A stretch of DNA of 8,679 nucleotides from Pseudomonadota bacterium. Lineage in GTDB: Bacteria; Pseudomonadota; Gammaproteobacteria; Burkholderiales; Rhodocyclaceae. A program made the translations under genes and the position numbers. This document shows positions 5,028-8,679 of this stretch, in pieces. How positions within the stretch are numbered: the first letter of the stretch is position 1; every line of letters starts with the position of its first letter. Where the stretch lies: positions 1-8,679 of the forward strand of contig JAEWVQ010000381.1 of assembly GCA_023459095.1 (NCBI GenBank). Direction: 5' to 3'. Below the pieces are notes generated by a model. That model was not told the origin of the DNA. It did no database searches and saw only the letters and a program-made list of their open reading frames with translations.

Positions 5028-6032
5028 ATGCACCTTCCCGCCCTGCGCCGCTGGCTGCTCGCCGCCACCCTCGTCGCCACCCCGGCCCTCGCGCCCCTGG
5101 GCGCCACCGCCCACGCCGAAGCGCCCCGTGCCGACGCCGCGCCCGCCCAGGCCAAGACCCAGGTGCCCGGCTTCTATCGCATGATGGTCGGCCAGTTCGA
5201 GATCACCGCGCTCTACGACGGCCAGTTCGACCTCGATCCCAAGCTGCTGCGCAACGCCAGCCAGCGCGACATCCAGCGCCTGCTCGCAAAACGTTTCACC
5301 GCCCATGAGCCGAGTATCCAGACCGCGGTCAACGCCTACCTGGTGCACACCGGCACCCGGCTGGTGCTGATCGACACCGGCGCCGCCCAGCTGTTTGGCC
5401 CGAGCCTGGGCCGCGTCGTCGACAATCTGAAGGCCGCCGGCTACACCCCCGACCAGGTCGACACCGTGCTCCTCACCCACCTGCACGGCGACCACGTCAA
5501 TGGCCTCATCGACGCCGACGGCAAGCCGGTGTTCGCCCGCGCCACGGTGTACGCCGCGCAGGCCGACGCCGCGTTCTGGCTGTCCGCCGAGGCAGCCGCC
5601 CGCGCCGCCGACGACAGCAAGCCCTTCTTCCAGATGGCGCAGGCCGCCGCCGCGCCCTACCAGGCGGGCGGGCGCTGGCAGACCTTCACCGACGGCAGCG
5701 AGGTGCTGCCCGGCATCACCGCGCACGCCGCGCCCGGCCACACCCCGGGGCACAGCGCCTTCCTGATCGAATCGGCCGGCGACCGCCTGCTGGTGTGGGG
5801 CGACATCGTGCATAACGTCGCCGCCCAGTTCGCCAACCCGGAGATCGCCATCGAGTTCGACGTCGACCGCAAGGCCGCGGTCGCCACCCGGCAAAAGCTG
5901 CTCGCCCGCGCCGCCAAGGAAAAGCTCATGGTCGCCGGCATGCACCTGCCCTTCCCCGGCATCGGCCACGTCCGCCGCGCCGACAAGGGCAGCTACGAGT
6001 GGATTCCGGTGGAGTTCGGCCCGATTCGTTGA
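5028..6032 (+). CDS. Exported metallo-beta-lactamase-fold hydrolase, methyl parathion hydrolase/lactonase family
   Basis: This is a predicted periplasmic dinuclear zinc hydrolase of 334 residues. A signal peptide (residues 1-30) has a basic start (ALRRW), a hydrophobic core and a probable cleavage site after AHA. All metal ligands are present: H151, H153, D155 and H156 in THLHGDHVNG, H238 in PGHTPGH, D259 in WGDIVH and H306 in GMHLPFPG. The whole mature protein resembles methyl parathion hydrolase (MPH), for example PGFYRMMVGQFEITALYDG, LVLIDTGAAQLFGPSLGR and FPGIGHVRR. By-eye alignment places MPH active-site F119 and W179 at F123 and W184. At five positions reported to separate MPH from its dihydrocoumarin-hydrolase ancestor, this protein has the ancestral state (L74, no inserted Ser, H262, I275, F277). 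A lactone or ester is therefore the likelier substrate, not an organophosphate. GGAG at 5016-5019 supports the start. Confidence 0.9.
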   Translation: MHLPALRRWLLAATLVATPALAPLGATAHAEAPRADAAPAQAKTQVPGFYRMMVGQFEITALYDGQFDLDPKLLRNASQRDIQRLLAKRFTAHEPSIQTAVNAYLVHTGTRLVLIDTGAAQLFGPSLGRVVDNLKAAGYTPDQVDTVLLTHLHGDHVNGLIDADGKPVFARATVYAAQADAAFWLSAEAAARAADDSKPFFQMAQAAAAPYQAGGRWQTFTDGSEVLPGITAHAAPGHTPGHSAFLIESAGDRLLVWGDIVHNVAAQFANPEIAIEFDVDRKAAVATRQKLLARAAKEKLMVAGMHLPFPGIGHVRRADKGSYEWIPVEFGPIR

Positions 6033-6086
6033 CCCCACCCTGGCGCACGGCGGCAAGCGGGCATAAGGATGGACGCACGCGCCGCC

Positions 6087-6113
6087 GTAACAAGGTGTGT
6101 CAGGCCGTATAAT
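6087..6113 (+). promoter_or_regulatory. Candidate promoter of the lipoprotein hydrolase operon, with perfect -10
   Basis: TATAAT at 6108-6113 is a perfect -10 element in a 230-nt gap. GTAACA at 6087-6092 is a 4-of-6 -35 match but with a short 15-bp spacer. Transcription from about 6120 would give a leader of roughly 140 nt before the ATG at 6263. An AT-richer flank (CCCAAACACAAAAG) follows. The next plus-strand gene is the serine hydrolase, and no minus-strand gene lies nearby. Confidence 0.5.
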
Positions 6114-6209
6114 TCGCCCAAACACAAAAGCCGGCCTGCCGAGCCTGCGCAGATCAACCTGCAACACCGCGCAACTGCGCGCAAACTTCGCCGATCCACC
6201 GATGAACCT

Positions 6210-6246
6210 CCGGGCACGGCCGTGCCCGGTCCGGCAGCGCGCTGCC
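6210..6246 (+). repeat. Two adjacent perfect palindromes in the leader of the serine hydrolase gene
   Basis: CCGGGCACGGCCGTGCCCGG (6210-6229) is a 20-bp perfect palindrome. GGCAGCGCGCTGCC (6233-6246) is a 14-bp perfect palindrome 3 nt later, ending 16 nt before the ATG at 6263. A third small hairpin, CGCGCA-AC-TGCGCG, lies at 6168-6181. In RNA the first two give stems of about 8 and 5 bp directly over the translation start region, where no Shine-Dalgarno is visible. They could be DNA operator sites or RNA structures that limit translation. High GC content makes short palindromes common, but 20 bp perfect is notable. Confidence 0.55.
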
Positions 6247-6262
6247 CGCAACCCGAATCGCC

Positions 6263-8068
6263 ATGCCCGCCACCGGCTCCCGCCCTTCGACCCGCCTCGC
6301 CTCCCGCCTCGGCCTCGTGCTGCTGGCGGGCGCGGCGGCGTTGCTCGCCGCCTGCTCCGCGACCATGCCGCCGCGCCCCGCCGAACAGGTGCGCGGCGAC
6401 TACGCCTACACGCGCGAGTACGCGCGCTGGCTGATCGCCCGTGAAATGGCCGACAACCGCGTCACCGGGCTGTCCATCGCCCTCGTCGACGACCAGCGCG
6501 TGGTGTGGGCCGAAGGCTTCGGTTTCGAAGATGCCGACGCCGGCATCGCCGCCAGTGCGCAGACCCCCTACCGCCTCGGCTCGATCGCCAAGGTGATGAC
6601 CGCGACCGCGGCGATGCAGCTCGCCGAGCGCGGCCGCCTCGACATCGACCGTCCGCTCGCCGACGCCCTGCCCGGCTTCTCGATCCGCACGCGCTTCGCC
6701 GACGCCGCGCCGGTCACCCCGCGCACCATCATGCACCACCACTCCGGGCTGCCCGCCAACTACCTCAAGGGCATGCTCGGCGCGGAGCCCGCGCGCTTCT
6801 CCGATCTGGTCGAGGCGGTGCGCAACGAGTACGCGGCCTACCCGCCGAACTTCATCTTCGGCTATTCGAACCTGGCCGTGACCCTGCTCGGCGCCGCCGT
6901 CGAGCGCCTCGCCGGCGCCCCCTTCGAGGACCATCTGGCGCGCACCCTGTTTGCCCCGCTGGGCATGCACGACACCCGCTTCGAAGCCCGCCCGGCACTC
7001 AAGGTGTACGACCGCGACGGCGAAATCGAGCCGATGGCGCTGCGCGACCTGCCCTCCGGCGGCCTGGTGTCCACCGTTGCCGACATGAGCCAGTTCATGC
7101 GCATGGTGTTCGCCGGCGGTTGGGCCGGCGACCGCCAGGTGCTGTCGCCGGCGAGCCTCGCCGAGATGCTGCGGCCGCAGAACGAGCACGTCCCGCTCGA
7201 CCTCGGCTTCCGCGTCGGCCTCGGCTGGCTGCTGTCGGGCATCGAGATCCGCAACGCCGGGCCGGTGGCGAGCCACGGCGGCACCCTGCTCGACTCGCAC
7301 AGCCTGATGGTGATCCTGCCCGAGCACAAACTCGGCGTGATCGTCGCCTCCAACTCGGGAACCGCGCAGGGCGTGGTCAAGACCGTCGCCACCGAGGCGC
7401 TCAAGCTCGCCCTCGAGGCCAAGACCGGCATCGCCCAGCCCGACGCGCCGCCGAGCGCGAGCGCCGAGGTCGCGGTCTCCGCCGAACAGCTCGCCGCCTA
7501 CGGGGCGTGGTACGACTCCATGGTCGGGCTGGTGAAGGTCAATCCGGGCTCCGGTGGCCTCGACGCCGAGGTCATGGGCCACACCCTGCAGCTCAAGCCG
7601 CGCGCCGGCGGCCAGTTCGGCCTGCGCTACAAGCTGTTCGGGCTGATTCCGGTGCAGGTCAGCGCGTTCGACGGCGTCCGCGTGTCGATGGCGCGGATCG
7701 CCGAGCACGAGGTGCTGGTCGGCCACTTCGGCGACGACACCATGCTCGTCGGCGAGCGCCTGTCGCCCGCGCCGGTGCCCAAGCGCCTGCTCGACTACGT
7801 CGGCGAGTACGAGATCGTCGGCAAGCCGCTCGGCATGATGCCCGACCGCGTCGCGCTGCGCCTCGAGGATGGCATGCTGGTCGGCGAGTGCAGCTTCTCC
7901 GAGCTTCCCGGCTTCGTGCTGCGCATCGGCCTGAAGCCGATTTCCGACACCGAGATGATCGTCTCCGGCCTCGGCACCGGCAAGGGCGAGACCATCCGCA
8001 TCGCCGGCAGCGCCGACGACAAGCGCCTGCTCTACTCCGGCCTCGAGCTGCGCAAGAAGGCCAACTGA
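6263..8068 (+). CDS. Lipoprotein serine hydrolase, class C beta-lactamase/esterase family
   Basis: The 601-residue product is a predicted envelope lipoprotein with a penicillin-binding-protein-like catalytic domain. The signal sequence ends in the lipobox L28-A-A-C31, so Cys31 should be lipidated. The catalytic domain (about residues 50-385) carries S107-I-A-K110 (nucleophile and base) and the family segment HHHSGLP at 158-164. It also has Y201-S-N203 and H338-G-G340 as the third motif. The C-terminal 200 residues (about 400-601) are a beta-rich extension like the lipocalin-like tails found in this group. Members include esterases, D-amino-acid peptidases and carboxypeptidases; the HGG third motif fits these better than true AmpC (KTG). 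The substrate is unknown. No Shine-Dalgarno precedes the ATG, but the lipoprotein signal supports this start. A DarA-like gene begins 2 nt after the stop, so the two are an operon and this enzyme may act on the lipid or polyketide product. Confidence 0.88.
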   Translation: MPATGSRPSTRLASRLGLVLLAGAAALLAACSATMPPRPAEQVRGDYAYTREYARWLIAREMADNRVTGLSIALVDDQRVVWAEGFGFEDADAGIAASAQTPYRLGSIAKVMTATAAMQLAERGRLDIDRPLADALPGFSIRTRFADAAPVTPRTIMHHHSGLPANYLKGMLGAEPARFSDLVEAVRNEYAAYPPNFIFGYSNLAVTLLGAAVERLAGAPFEDHLARTLFAPLGMHDTRFEARPALKVYDRDGEIEPMALRDLPSGGLVSTVADMSQFMRMVFAGGWAGDRQVLSPASLAEMLRPQNEHVPLDLGFRVGLGWLLSGIEIRNAGPVASHGGTLLDSHSLMVILPEHKLGVIVASNSGTAQGVVKTVATEALKLALEAKTGIAQPDAPPSASAEVAVSAEQLAAYGAWYDSMVGLVKVNPGSGGLDAEVMGHTLQLKPRAGGQFGLRYKLFGLIPVQVSAFDGVRVSMARIAEHEVLVGHFGDDTMLVGERLSPAPVPKRLLDYVGEYEIVGKPLGMMPDRVALRLEDGMLVGECSFSELPGFVLRIGLKPISDTEMIVSGLGTGKGETIRIAGSADDKRLLYSGLELRKKAN

Positions 8069-8070
8069 GC

Positions 8071-8679
8071 ATGGCGAAGAACGTCCTCGTCATCCACTAC
8101 TCGCAGACCGGCCAGCTGTCGTCGATCGTCGCCCGCCTGCTGCAGCCGCTCGCCGCAGCCGGCGTGCGCATCACCGAGGAGGTGCTGGTGCCGGAGCGGC
8201 CGTTCCCGTTCCCGTGGCCGCTGTTCGACTTTCTCGACGCCTTTCCCGAATCGGTGTGCCTCGACCCGCGCCCCAACCGGCCGCTGAGCCTGGAGCCGGA
8301 TGCGCACTACGATCTGGTGATCCTGGCGTGGCAGGTCTGGTACCTGTCGCCGTCGCAGCCGGTCACCGCCTTCCTGCAGAGCGCCGACGGCCGGCGCCTG
8401 CTCGCCGGCAAGCCGGTGGTCAGCGTGGTCGCCTGCCGCAACATGTGGATGACCGCCTACGACAAGCTCGCCGCGCTGGTCGCCGACGCCGGCGGTCGCC
8501 CCATCGACCACGTCGCCTTCACCGACAACGCCCACCCGCTGGCGACCTTCATCACCACGCCGCGCTGGCTGCTGAGCGGACGCCGCGACCGCTTCCTCGG
8601 CCTGCCGCCCGCCGGCGTCGCCGCCGCCGACGTCGCCGCCGCCGGGCGCTTCGGCGCCGCGCTCGCCGCAGCCCTCGCC
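8071..8679 (+). CDS. Flavodoxin-like protein annotated as dialkylresorcinol condensing enzyme (DarA-like), N-terminal 203 residues, cut by right edge
   Basis: The visible part begins MAKNVLVIHYSQTGQLSSIV. The YSQTGQL loop (residues 10-16) is where flavodoxin-fold proteins hold the FMN phosphate. Further segments are PERPFPFPWPLFDFLDAFPES (residues 41-61), then YDLVILAWQVWYLSPSQPVTAF (80-101). ACRNMWMTAY (121-130) and FITTPRWLLSGRRDRFLGLPP (160-180) follow. This set matches remembered proteins that databases call 'dialkylresorcinol condensing enzyme DarA', usually about 300 residues, often encoded beside a KASIII-type ketosynthase. The name is inherited annotation; the sequence itself supports a flavodoxin-like fold, and the reaction is unproven. 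The gene follows the serine hydrolase with a 2-nt gap, with AAGAAGG at 8054-8060 as a possible ribosome-binding site, and it continues beyond the window. Confidence 0.8.
   Translation, partial: MAKNVLVIHYSQTGQLSSIVARLLQPLAAAGVRITEEVLVPERPFPFPWPLFDFLDAFPESVCLDPRPNRPLSLEPDAHYDLVILAWQVWYLSPSQPVTAFLQSADGRRLLAGKPVVSVVACRNMWMTAYDKLAALVADAGGRPIDHVAFTDNAHPLATFITTPRWLLSGRRDRFLGLPPAGVAAADVAAAGRFGAALAAALA

Noticed and set aside
5028..5057. Tat signal peptide on the MBL hydrolase, because of the RRWLL sequence
   Set aside because: The twin arginine lacks the surrounding consensus (no S/T before, no F-L-K after); an ordinary Sec signal explains it equally well.
6087..6097. GTAACAAGGTG resembles the conserved 3' end of 16S rRNA
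   Set aside because: Only about ten bases match and the flanks do not; there is no rRNA structure around them, so this is chance.
3948..6251. Minus-strand open frame of 767 codons opposite paaY, the deacylase, cupin and MBL genes
   Set aside because: It is composed of low-complexity Arg/Gly/Ala/His stretches with no recognisable domain. It is the mirror of strong plus-strand genes in high-GC DNA with GC-biased third positions.
5993..7726. Minus-strand open frame of 577 codons opposite the lipoprotein hydrolase
   Set aside because: It is the antisense shadow of a gene with lipobox, SxxK and YxN motifs; it has no domain of its own and no ribosome-binding site.

Overview
The window is about 8.7 kb of very GC-rich DNA (close to 70 percent by eye) with tightly packed genes and long open frames opposite the real genes. 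Gene content and protein sequences suggest a betaproteobacterium of the Azoarcus/Aromatoleum/Thauera type (Rhodocyclales). That placement is inferred from resemblance to remembered proteins; no database search was run.

The left half (1-4080) is a phenylacetyl-CoA (paa) catabolic locus. On the minus strand lie paaG (1272 to 457) and the 5' part of paaH (400 to 1, running off the left edge). On the plus strand lie paaN/paaZ (1550-3214) and paaY (3475-4080). PaaG converts the epoxide of phenylacetyl-CoA to oxepin-CoA. PaaN oxidises the ring-opened semialdehyde, PaaH acts in the following beta-oxidation steps, and PaaY is a clean-up thioesterase. The PaaN here is the stand-alone aldehyde dehydrogenase form without the MaoC hydratase domain, so ring hydrolysis must be done by a separate protein not seen here.

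The divergent paaG/paaN spacer (1273-1549) holds a compact control region. A TetR-type palindrome (1359-1374) and a consensus FNR/Anr box (1387-1400) sit on two overlapping, oppositely directed promoter candidates. Between paaN and paaY is a 192-bp imperfect inverted repeat (3241-3432).

The right half (4081-8679) is all on the plus strand. It has a YbaK-type aminoacyl-tRNA deacylase overlapping a small cupin gene by ATGA, then an exported metallo-beta-lactamase-fold hydrolase. That hydrolase closely resembles methyl parathion hydrolase but carries the residues described for its lactonase-like ancestor. Next is a lipoprotein serine hydrolase of the class C beta-lactamase type, followed after 2 nt by a flavodoxin-like gene of the kind annotated as 'dialkylresorcinol condensing enzyme' (DarA-like), cut by the right edge. 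The last two probably form an operon that continues beyond the window.

No tRNA, rRNA, CRISPR array, insertion sequence or phage gene was seen. The most notable points are the dual-operator divergent promoter, the ancestral-type MPH homologue and the large palindromic element.
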